From the NCBI GenBank assembly GCA_016880395.1, contig JAEHDN010000035.1, positions 1-17,374 of the forward strand: a stretch of DNA of 17,374 nucleotides. The letters are read 5' to 3'. This document shows, piece by piece, positions 6,964-14,200 of this stretch. The notes under the pieces were generated by a model. It was not told where the DNA came from, made no database searches, and saw nothing but the letters and a program-made list of their open reading frames with translations. A program made the position numbers and the translations under genes. Origin of the DNA: Candidatus Eiseniibacteriota bacterium. Lineage in GTDB: Bacteria; Eisenbacteria; RBG-16-71-46; SZUA-252. Every line of letters starts with the position of its first letter. The stretch's first letter is position 1.

Positions 6964-8325
6964 ATGGCCGACTTCGTTGCGTTGGAGCGATGGCTCGAGG
7001 ATCGTCTCGAGGCGAGCCTCGACGAGCTGCGCCGCCTCGTGGCGCAGCCGAGCGTGGTGGCCCAGAGCCTCGGGGTCGACGCGTGCGCGGATCTGGTGGC
7101 CGGGATGCTCCGGACGCGTGGCTTCCGGGTCGAGGTGCTGCCGACCGAGGGATCGCCGGTCGTGGTGGCCGAGCGGGACGGTCGTTCCGACCGCACGCTC
7201 GTGATCTACAACCACTACGACGTGCAGCCCCCGGAGCCCCTCGACCTCTGGACGAGCCCGCCGTTTCAGCCCGCGCTCCGGGATGGACGCCTCTACGGCC
7301 GGGGCGTGAGCGACGACAAGGGGCACTTGGTCGCCCGCCTCCATGCGATCGACGCGATCCTCGCCGCGCAGGGCGAGCTCCCTTGCCGTGTGAAGTTCGT
7401 CGTGGAAGGGGAGGAGGAGATCGGGAGCGTCCACCTCCCATCGTTCCTCGCGCGCGAGCGGGACCGCCTCGAGGGCGATGCCTGCCTCTGGGAGTTCGGG
7501 TACGTCGACGCGCAGGATCGTCCGCAGCTCCACGCCGGGCTGCGCGGCATCTGCTACGTCGAGCTGCGCGTGCGCACGGCCGCGCGCGACGCGCACTCCG
7601 GCGTGGGCGGCTCGATCTTCCCGAACGCGGCGTGGCGGCTCACCTGGGCGCTCGCGTCGCTCAAGGGGCCGGACGAGCGCATCCGCATCCCCGGCCACTA
7701 CGACAAGGTGCGCCCCCCCTCGGTGCGGGATCTGGAGCTGATGGAGCAGGCGCCGGACAAGACCGGGGAGTTTCGCGGGCTGTACGGTGTGAAGCGGTTC
7801 CTGCGCGGTCTCGAGGGAGGCGTCGCGCTCCGGGTCGCGGAGGTGTTCGAGCCCACCTGCACGATCTGCGGGATCACGACCGGCTACCAGGGGCCTGGCT
7901 CGAAGACCGTCCTTCCCGCGTACGCCTCCGCCAAGGTGGATTTCCGGCTCGTGCCCGATCAGATGCCCGAGGACGTGTTCCGAGGTCTGCGCGCGCACCT
8001 GGACGCGCAGGGCTTCGACGACGTGGAGACGGTCCTCCTGGGCGGCACGGGGCCGGGACGCACCGATCCCGACCATCCGTTCCTCGCGATGGTCGCGCGG
8101 ACGGCGGAGTCGGTGTATGGCGCGCCGATGCAGATCGTGCCGATGATCGGCGGCTCCGGACCCACGCATTCCTTCATCGACATCCTTGACCTGCCGATCG
8201 CCACGGCGGGCATGGGCTATCCCGATACGCGCGCCCACGCGCCCGACGAGAACATCCGGATCGATCTCTACCTGAAGCACGCGAAGCACGTCGTCCGGCT
8301 GCTGACCGCCTTCGGCGAATCCTAG
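6964..8325 (+). CDS. M20-family metallopeptidase (dipeptidase, CNDP/carnosinase-like)
   Basis: 453 residues, the usual length for M20 dipeptidases. It should be a cytoplasmic two-zinc enzyme cleaving dipeptides. Expected metal and catalytic residues are present: His84 and Asp86 in 'YNHYDVQP', bridging Asp117 in 'GVSDDKGH', Glu151/Glu152 in 'EGEEEIGS', Glu177 in 'LWEFG' at the place of the second-metal acidic ligand, and His402 in 'GSGPTHSF'. The lid/dimerisation domain contains 'DAHSGVGG' (209-216). 'AHAPDENIRI' near the C-terminus is also typical. No signal peptide. The ATG at 6964 is chosen because the sequence aligns from its first residues and the promoter lies immediately before it. Divergent from tnaA, which may link peptide breakdown with amino-acid catabolism. 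Exact peptide specificity is unknown. Confidence 0.92.
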   Translation: MADFVALERWLEDRLEASLDELRRLVAQPSVVAQSLGVDACADLVAGMLRTRGFRVEVLPTEGSPVVVAERDGRSDRTLVIYNHYDVQPPEPLDLWTSPPFQPALRDGRLYGRGVSDDKGHLVARLHAIDAILAAQGELPCRVKFVVEGEEEIGSVHLPSFLARERDRLEGDACLWEFGYVDAQDRPQLHAGLRGICYVELRVRTAARDAHSGVGGSIFPNAAWRLTWALASLKGPDERIRIPGHYDKVRPPSVRDLELMEQAPDKTGEFRGLYGVKRFLRGLEGGVALRVAEVFEPTCTICGITTGYQGPGSKTVLPAYASAKVDFRLVPDQMPEDVFRGLRAHLDAQGFDDVETVLLGGTGPGRTDPDHPFLAMVARTAESVYGAPMQIVPMIGGSGPTHSFIDILDLPIATAGMGYPDTRAHAPDENIRIDLYLKHAKHVVRLLTAFGES

Positions 8326-8326
8326 G

Positions 8327-8344
8327 GCCGAGCGGCATCTCGGC
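8327..8344 (+). terminator. Weak hairpin after the M20 gene
   Basis: GCCGAG (8327-8332) pairs with CTCGGC (8339-8344) around a 6-base loop, immediately after the dipeptidase stop. The stem is short and no T-run follows, so terminator function is uncertain. Confidence 0.25.
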
Positions 8345-8363
8345 GAGACAGGGCCGAGAGAGA

Positions 8364-8392
8364 TTGCCGCCGTATCGCGCAGCGGGTAGGGT
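8364..8392 (+). promoter_or_regulatory. Candidate sodC promoter (TTGCCG-N17-TAGGGT)
   Basis: TTGCCG at 8364-8369 and TAGGGT at 8387-8392 with a 17-bp spacer, matching the form seen before the M20, DinB-like and META genes. It would give a 5' leader of roughly 60 bases before the ATG at 8463. Confidence 0.5.
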
Positions 8393-8462
8393 GTGCCACC
8401 ATGGGAGCGTTGCTCGGACCGCCGCGCCCGCGCTCGCGGACGCGGCCAGGGAGGGAGGGTCG

Positions 8463-8981
8463 ATGAGGTCATCGCCGAGGAATGTGTGGGGCATCGCCGC
8501 GTGCGCCGCGGTCCTGCTGCTCGCGGGATGCAACGCCAAGGACTATCAGGTCGCGCGGATCGCGCCGACCCAGGGGAACAACGCGAAGGGTGAGGTGCGC
8601 TTCTACAAGGTGGACGGAGGTGTGCGTGTGATCGCCACGCTCGAGGGCCTGATGCCCGGAAAGCACGGCTTCCACATCCACGAGAAGGGGGACTGCTCGG
8701 CCCCGGACGCCATGTCCGCGGGAGGGCACTTCAATCCGACCGGCTCACCGCACGGGGCGCCGACCGCGCCACCGACCGCCCGGCACGCGGGAGATCTCGG
8801 CAATATCGAGGCCGGCGCGGACGGCAAGGCGAACTACGATCACGTCGACTCGATGCTGGTCTACGAGAGCATCACGGGTCTCTCGGTGCTGATCCATGCC
8901 GGCGAGGACGATTTCACGACTCAGCCCTCGGGCAACTCGGGCGCGCGCGTCGGCTGTGGGGTGATCGAGAAGCCGCGCTGA
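8463..8981 (+). CDS. sodC: Cu/Zn superoxide dismutase, lipoprotein form
   Basis: 172 residues. The N-terminus is a lipoprotein signal with lipobox 'LAGC' (lipidated Cys23), so the enzyme is anchored in the envelope, where it dismutates superoxide to H2O2 and O2. All metal ligands are visible: His71 and His73 ('HGFHIHEKGDC'), bridging His89 ('GGHFNPTG'), His97, His108 and Asp111 ('RHAGDLG') for zinc, and His145 ('LIHAGEDDF') for copper. Cys78 and Cys165 match the structural disulfide and Arg162 ('GARVGCG') the active-site arginine. The start at 8463 is fixed by GGGAGGGAGGG (8449-8459) and the lipobox spacing; the longer in-frame opening from 8364 is rejected. It converges with the metallothionein-like gene across a shared hairpin. 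Confidence 0.95.
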   Translation: MRSSPRNVWGIAACAAVLLLAGCNAKDYQVARIAPTQGNNAKGEVRFYKVDGGVRVIATLEGLMPGKHGFHIHEKGDCSAPDAMSAGGHFNPTGSPHGAPTAPPTARHAGDLGNIEAGADGKANYDHVDSMLVYESITGLSVLIHAGEDDFTTQPSGNSGARVGCGVIEKPR

Positions 8982-8995
8982 GCCGACCGGACCAT

Positions 8996-9022
8996 GGCGG
9001 AGGCTTGGATGGAGCCTCCGCC
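8996..9022. terminator. Bidirectional hairpin between sodC and the metallothionein-like gene
   Basis: GGCGGAGGC (8996-9004) is perfectly complementary to GCCTCCGCC (9014-9022), with an extra T-A pair inside (9005/9013). It lies 14 bases after the sodC stop and one base beyond the stop of the opposite-strand gene, so it could end both transcripts. No T-run follows on either side, so an intrinsic terminator is plausible but not certain. Confidence 0.5.
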
Positions 9023-9023
9023 T

Positions 9024-9284
9024 TCAGTGCGCGGCCTGGCCCTGGCCCGACTCCGCCCGATCGCGGAGTCCCGACACGCCGGTCTGGCGCGCGCAGCTGA
9101 CACAGCAGTAGAGGGCGCCTCCGGATTCCACGCCGTGCCCGATGATCCGGCAGTCGCAGTGCTCGCAGGTCGGGGCCAGCGCGTGGATGGCGCACTCGAA
9201 GCTGTCGAAGGTGTGGCTCTTCCCGTCCATGATGACGTCGAAGGACTTGTCGTAGTCGTTGCCGCAACTCTCGCATCGGGCCAT
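9024..9284 (-). CDS. Small Cys-rich metallothionein-like zinc-binding protein
   Basis: 86 residues with nine cysteines (4, 7, 31, 40, 43, 45, 60, 61, 64) and histidines at 24, 34, 42 and 50, arranged 'CESCGNDYDKSF', 'FDSFECAIHALAP', 'CEHCDCRIIGHGVE', 'YCCVSCA'. This matches a widespread small family often annotated as prokaryotic metallothionein; the 'CxxC...C...CxxCxC...CCxxC' pattern suggests a zinc-ribbon-like fold or a metal cluster. Probable role: cytoplasmic binding or buffering of Zn/Cu/Cd (family knowledge; not shown here). A strong Shine-Dalgarno AAGGAGGAG (9297-9289) stands four bases before the ATG at 9284, which settles the start; longer in-frame openings upstream look non-coding. 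The tail after residue 70 is polar and disordered-looking. It is divergent from the Spy/CpxP-like gene. Confidence 0.83.
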   Translation of the reverse strand: MARCESCGNDYDKSFDVIMDGKSHTFDSFECAIHALAPTCEHCDCRIIGHGVESGGALYCCVSCARQTGVSGLRDRAESGQGQAAH

Positions 9285-9640
9285 GGCTCTCCTCCTTCCG
9301 CCGGCGGCGGAGGCGAAAACTGCACTCGGTTGTAAGATCCCCGTTCGGCCCCGCCTCGCTGGATCGCGCGCCGCCTCAGGATTCCCCCCGATCTTGCTCC
9401 AGCCACGTGTGATAGCCGAGCCGGTCGAACCCCCACCCTGGGCGGGTCCCGGGTGGCGCAACAGGCACCGGCCAGCGTGCAAGGGTCGAGCCGTGCTACA
9501 GCTCCCCGGGGCATGAGCCTGCTGCGTCCGACCGCGCAACCGTCGCGGCGAAGGAGGCATCCAAACAGACTGCGTGAGGCATGGTGCCCACGCGTCATGA
9601 TCCCGCCGGGAGCGATTGCCCCGGCGCGAGGAGGTGCCCG
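9285..9640. other. 356-bp divergent intergenic region between metallothionein-like and Spy-like genes
   Basis: No convincing gene is seen. It must hold the promoters of both flanking genes, but I find no clear -35/-10 pair; the most AT-rich patch is 9316-9338. It contains a hairpin at 9433-9456 (CCACCC with GGGTGG, then GGG/CCC beyond a bulged T, loop CGGGT). The Shine-Dalgarno sites of the two genes lie at its ends. Confidence 0.5.
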
Positions 9641-10120
9641 ATGCACCATTCGTTCCGCAGTGCCCTGGTCCATGCACGCTGCTCCCACCGAGGCCAGGTT
9701 GCCCGCCACGCCGTTCCCGCCTACGCGTCCGCCTGGGACCGCTCGCAGCCGCATGAATTCTCCGCCGAGGCAGGCGGAGGGAGCTTCGGCGTGCGGCGGC
9801 CGCTCCGGTTCCTCGCGTTCAAGCTCGGCCTCCGTGAGGAGCAGGTCATCGCGCTCGCTCGCATCCTGGACGAGCTGAAGATCGAGCGCGCGCAGCACGC
9901 GGTCGACGAGCGGCGCCGTCTCTCGGCGCTCGCGGAGGCCGTGGGGGCGGAGTCATTTCTCGAGGCGAAGGCGGAGGAGGCGGTCTCGCTCCGCGGCGCG
10001 AGCACCCAGCGCCTCGAGGTGGCCGTCGTGAAGGCGGTCCGTCAGCTCCATGAGCTGCTCGACCCTGAGCAGCGGGAGCGGCTCGCCTACCTCATCCGGA
10101 CCGGCACGCTCGTCCTCTAG
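9641..10120 (+). CDS. Spy/CpxP-like ('periplasmic heavy-metal sensor' type) helical protein, no signal peptide
   Basis: 159 residues. From about residue 47 ('GGGSFGVRRPLRFLAFKLGL') the protein is an all-helical domain with 'LREEQVIALARILDELKIERAQ', an acidic/basic middle helix and 'LLDPEQRERLAYLIRTG' at the end, which is the two LTxxQ-like layout of Spy/CpxP/CnrR proteins ('LREEQ' and 'LDPEQ'). The first 40 residues are rich in His and Arg (His at 2, 3, 11, 16, 23, 38) and contain no hydrophobic core, so unlike Spy this protein is probably cytoplasmic. GAGGAGG at 9628-9634 sits six bases before the ATG at 9641 and fixes the start over ATG 9581. Role unknown; metal response is inferred from the family and the metallothionein-like neighbour. 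Confidence 0.75.
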   Translation: MHHSFRSALVHARCSHRGQVARHAVPAYASAWDRSQPHEFSAEAGGGSFGVRRPLRFLAFKLGLREEQVIALARILDELKIERAQHAVDERRRLSALAEAVGAESFLEAKAEEAVSLRGASTQRLEVAVVKAVRQLHELLDPEQRERLAYLIRTGTLVL

Positions 10121-10146
10121 CGGGCTCCGGTCGCAGACAAACCCCC

Positions 10147-10177
10147 CGGGGCGGCACGGCGCGAGCCGGCCGCCCCG
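10147..10177. terminator. Strong GNRA-capped hairpin between the Spy-like gene and the ABC operon
   Basis: Nine perfect pairs (10147-10155 with 10169-10177), one bulged A (10156), then CGGC/GCCG closing a GCGA tetraloop. It begins 26 bases after the Spy-like stop. Reading plus there is no T-run after it (AAACC); reading minus it is followed by GGGGGGTTTG. It may stop transcription from the Spy-like gene or be an RNA element of the ABC operon leader. Confidence 0.5.
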
Positions 10178-10312
10178 AAACCTTGAACCCCCGGTCCGCG
10201 TATGGGAGCATGTCGGGCGCCGCGGGAGGACCGCGGGACGCGCGGGCACGCCGTTCCTCTGCACGCCCGGGTCGCGCCGGCCTGATGATTCCACCCACCT
10301 GAGGAGGCTCTC

Positions 10313-11287
10313 ATGCTCAGCACGCGCGGCCTGGTGAAGGTCTACCCCGGGCCGGTCACCGCATTGAACGGCATCGACCTGGACGTGGCGCCCGGGATGT
10401 TCGGCCTCCTCGGCCCGAACGGCGCCGGGAAGTCCACCTTCATGAAGATCCTCGCCGGCCTCCTCGAGCCGACCTCGGGCGCGGTGACGCTCGACGGGTC
10501 GGACACCCTGTCACATCCCGAGAGCCTGTGGCCCCGCCTGGGATACCTTCCGCAGGAGTTCGGCTTCTATCCCCACCTGAGCGGCCAGGCCATGCTGGCG
10601 CACCTCCTCGAGCTGAAGGGGATCACGGCGCCGCAGGGTATGAAGAAGCTCGTGGCCGAGCTGCTCGAGCGGGTCAATCTGACCTACGCGGCGAAGCGAG
10701 CGGTGAAGGGATACTCGGGCGGCATGCGGCAGCGCCTCGGCATCGCGCAGGCCATCGCGGGGAACCCCCGTCTCATCATCGTGGACGAGCCGACGGCAGG
10801 CCTCGACCCCGAGGAAAGGCTCCGCTTCTACCATCTCCTCTCCGAGCTGGCGCAGGACCGCATCGTGATCCTGTCGACGCACATCGTCGAGGACGTTGCG
10901 GTCCTCTGCCCGCGCTTCGCGGTGATCCGCGCGGGACGCCTGCTCGCGGTCACGACGCCGGGCGAGGCGAGGTCCGCGATCGCGGGCTCCATGTACGAGG
11001 GAACCGTCGAGGTCGCCGATCTGCCGCGCCTTCGATCGGAACGGGTCGTCACGCAGGCCCTCCTCGTCGAGGGGAAGAACCGCGCGCGCCTCTACGAGCC
11101 GTCGGGCTCGCCGCCCGAAGGCTTCGCGCCGGTGCCGGTGACGCTCGAGGACGCCTACTTGGTCCTCATGCGGCTCGGCTCCCTCCCATCGCGCGAGCGA
11201 GCGGCCGGCGGGACCACCCTCCTCCAGCGCGGCGGCGGCGTTCCCGGAGCGATCGCCGGGTCGCCCGGGGCGGGAGCGGAGCGATGA
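10313..11287 (+). CDS. ABC transporter ATP-binding protein (ABC-2 / CcmA-type)
   Basis: 324 residues. Complete nucleotide-binding domain in the first ~215: Walker A 'GPNGAGKS' (34-41), Q-loop Gln81 ('YLPQEFG'), signature 'YSGGMRQR' (134-141), Walker B 'LIIVDE' (154-159) followed by 'PTAGLD', and switch His190 ('LSTHIVED'). The remainder is the accessory C-terminal tail common in ABC-2 ATPases; the last ~40 residues are low-complexity Gly/Ala/Arg and may be disordered. It energises the permease/peptidase fusion encoded next: the stop overlaps that ATG (ATGA at 11284-11287). GAGGAGG (10301-10307) five bases upstream fixes the start. Direction and substrate are unknown, though this subfamily is mostly exporters. 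Confidence 0.93.
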   Translation: MLSTRGLVKVYPGPVTALNGIDLDVAPGMFGLLGPNGAGKSTFMKILAGLLEPTSGAVTLDGSDTLSHPESLWPRLGYLPQEFGFYPHLSGQAMLAHLLELKGITAPQGMKKLVAELLERVNLTYAAKRAVKGYSGGMRQRLGIAQAIAGNPRLIIVDEPTAGLDPEERLRFYHLLSELAQDRIVILSTHIVEDVAVLCPRFAVIRAGRLLAVTTPGEARSAIAGSMYEGTVEVADLPRLRSERVVTQALLVEGKNRARLYEPSGSPPEGFAPVPVTLEDAYLVLMRLGSLPSRERAAGGTTLLQRGGGVPGAIAGSPGAGAER

Positions 11288-14200
11288 GCCTCCGCCGGCT
11301 CGGCGCGACGTTCCGGGTCGAGCTCGCCCACACGTTCCGGAGACCGCTCTTCGTGATCCTGGCGCTCGTGCTCCTCCTGAGCGGCTGGGGCCTTTCGACC
11401 GGCCACGTGCAGATCTCCTCGGGGGACAGCTCCGTCGGGGGCACGAAGGCATGGATCACGTCCGAGTTCGCCCAGACGCAGATGATGACGTACATCGTGC
11501 TGCTCTATTACGCCTTCTTCATCGCGATCAGCGCGGGGCTCACGCTCATCCGGGACCGCGAGACCAAGGTGGACGCGCTCCTCTATTCGACGCCGCTCAC
11601 CGCGGGCGAGTACGTCTGGGGACGATACCTCGCCATCACGGCCGGGTTCGTCGTCCTCATGGCGTGGCAGGTTCTGGTCAACGCCTTCTTCAATCACGTC
11701 GTGCCCAACGCGGGCGCCAACGAGATCCGGGGCCCCTTCGCCCTGGGGAGCTACGCGATCCCGGTGCTCACGATCGGGATCCCGTTCCTCCTCTTCTACG
11801 CGGCGCTCTCGATGTACGTGGGGCAGCGGGCGCAGAACGGCGTTCTCGTCTTCATCCTGCCGGTGGCGATGCTGCTCGTGTGCGGGTTCTTCCTCTGGAC
11901 CTGGTCCCCGTCCTGGCTCGACTGGCGTGTGAACCGCCTGCTGCAGCTCCTCGACCCCTCCGGGTACCGGTGGCTGAACGAGGCGCTCCTCAAGGTCGAC
12001 CGCGGGGTCGCGTACTACAACCGGGCCCACGTGCCCTACGACATGCTCTTCTTCGTGAACCGGGCCGTCCTCCTGGTGATCGGGCTCGCTTCGGTGCTCC
12101 TGACGCAGCGGTCGGTGGCGCGCGCGAAGCGCGGCGCGGTCGAAGCACGCGCCCGGAACCTCCGGGCCGTGACCGCGCCCGAGACGCTGAGCCCGTGGCT
12201 CGAGGGAGCGCAGGACGTCGCCTCGCTCCGGATGTCGGGAGGCCAGCCTGGGTTCCTGCGCACGGTGCGCGCCGTCGCCGGGGCCGAGATGCGGGAGCTT
12301 GTGCGCCAGAAGGGTCTCTACATCTTCATCCCACTGATCCTCCTCCAGGCGCTCGGCAACGCCCTGGTCGCCGTGGGAGCCTTCGACACGCCGATCCTGC
12401 TCACGCCCGGCATCACGGCCGTGGCGATCGCGAATCAGGTCTCCGGGTGGGTCTGTCTGCTCCTCCTCTTCTACACGGTCGAGTCGCTCGAGCGGGAGCG
12501 CGCCGCCGATCTCGCGCCGATCCTCTACGCGACGCCGATCCGGACGGGCGCGCTCCTCACCGGGAAGGCGGTGGCCAACGCGGTCGTGGGCGGCGCGGTG
12601 CTCGTGGCGTCCCTCCTGGCCTGCTTCCTGGCGGTCCTCGTGCAGCACACGGTCCCGTTCTCCATCGTGCCGTTCCTCCTCGTCTGGGGACTCCTGCTCG
12701 TCCCGACGTTTCTCGTCTGGACGACGTTCGTCACCGCGGTCTACGCGGCCGTGGGCAGCCGGTACGCGGCGTACGGCATCGCCCTCGCGGCGCTGATCTT
12801 CACGCTCTTCAGGGCCGTCCTCGGCCAGATCAACTGGGTCTTCAACTGGCCCCTCTGGGGCGCGCTCCGTTGGAGCGATCTCGGCTTCTTCGAGACCGAC
12901 CGCGCGGCGCTTGTCTGGAACCGGATCGGCGTCCTCGGCCTGTCGGTCCTCTTCACGGTGCTCGCGGTGCGGCTCTTCGCGCGACGCGGCCACGATGCGG
13001 TGCAGACGATGCACCGCCTGGCGCCCGGGCGGCTCATGGGATCCGCCTTGAAGCTCGCCCCCTTCGCGGCGGTCCCGGCGATCGCCTGCAGCGTCCTCCT
13101 CGTCCAGGTGCACGACGGGATCGGCGGCGGCGTCGCCAAGAAGGCCCGCAAGGACTACTGGGCGAAGAACCTGAAGACCTGGATGAATGCGCCGCTCCCG
13201 GACATCGGGCGCGCCGACATCGCCCTGAAGCTCGATCCCGCCCGGCACTGGATCTCGAGTCGCGGCTCCCTCACGCTCGTGAACGGCGCGGATTCCGTGC
13301 TCGCCCGCTTCCCGATCACGGGCGGGGATCACTGGGAGCACGTCACCTGGACCCTGAACGGGAAGCCGTACACCCCGGAGACGACCGAGCGCCTGTACGT
13401 GATCCAGCCGCCGAGCCCGCTCGCGCCCGGTGACAGCGTCGCGGTGGGGTGGAGCTTCGACGGGAGGCTCCCCCGCGGCGCCACGAGGAACGGCGAGAAC
13501 ACGGAGGAGTTCATCCTACCGTCAGGCGTCGTCCTGACCGGCTTCACGCCGAGCTTCATGCCGGTGCTCGGGTTCATGGAGAGCGTGGGCGAGACCAAGG
13601 AGAACAGGACCGAGCCGCGCCGCTATCCGCGCGACTACTGGAAGGGCGTCACGCGGGCCGGCTTCGGCGCGACCGCGTGGTTCCCGGCCCGCATCAGTGT
13701 CACCGGACCCGAGGCGTACACGCTGAACTCGGTGGGCGTCTGCACGCGAAACAGCGTGAAGGACGGCTGGCGGACCCAGGTGTGGGAGACCGATCATCCC
13801 GTGAAGATCCTGAACGTCGTGTGCGGCCGCTGGCAGGTCAAGCAGGGGCACGGCACGACCATCTACTACAGCGCCGCCCACCCGTACAACGTCGCCGAGA
13901 TGTCGCAGACGCTGGACGCGGCGCGCCGCTGGTACTCGGAGTGGTTCCTCCCGTATCCCTGGAAGGAGCTCAAGCTCTCCGAGTTCCCGGCCCTGGCCGG
14001 CTACGCGCAGGGATTCGGCACCAACATCACCTTCAGCGAGAACATCGGCTTCCTCACGCGGAACGAAACGAAGACCGACGCGACCTTCCTCGTCACGGCA
14101 CACGAGGCGGCCCACCAGTGGTGGGGCAACATCCTCACGCCGGCCGACGGGCCCAACGGAGACTTCCTGAGCGAGGGAGCGGCCCACTTCTCGACGATGC

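Noticed and set aside
6845..7441. Upstream extension of tryptophanase
   Set aside because: It would run through the divergent M20 gene. The family N-terminus begins exactly at the ATG at 6844.
9453..9878. 141-residue plus-strand open frame
   Set aside because: Low-complexity Arg/Ser/Pro composition, no ribosome site, and its second half is out of frame with the supported Spy-like gene.
10528..11283. In-frame upstream extension of the permease/peptidase fusion
   Set aside because: It lies wholly inside the ATPase gene in another frame and has noise-like composition. The ATG at 11284 starts a normal membrane protein with an ATGA overlap.
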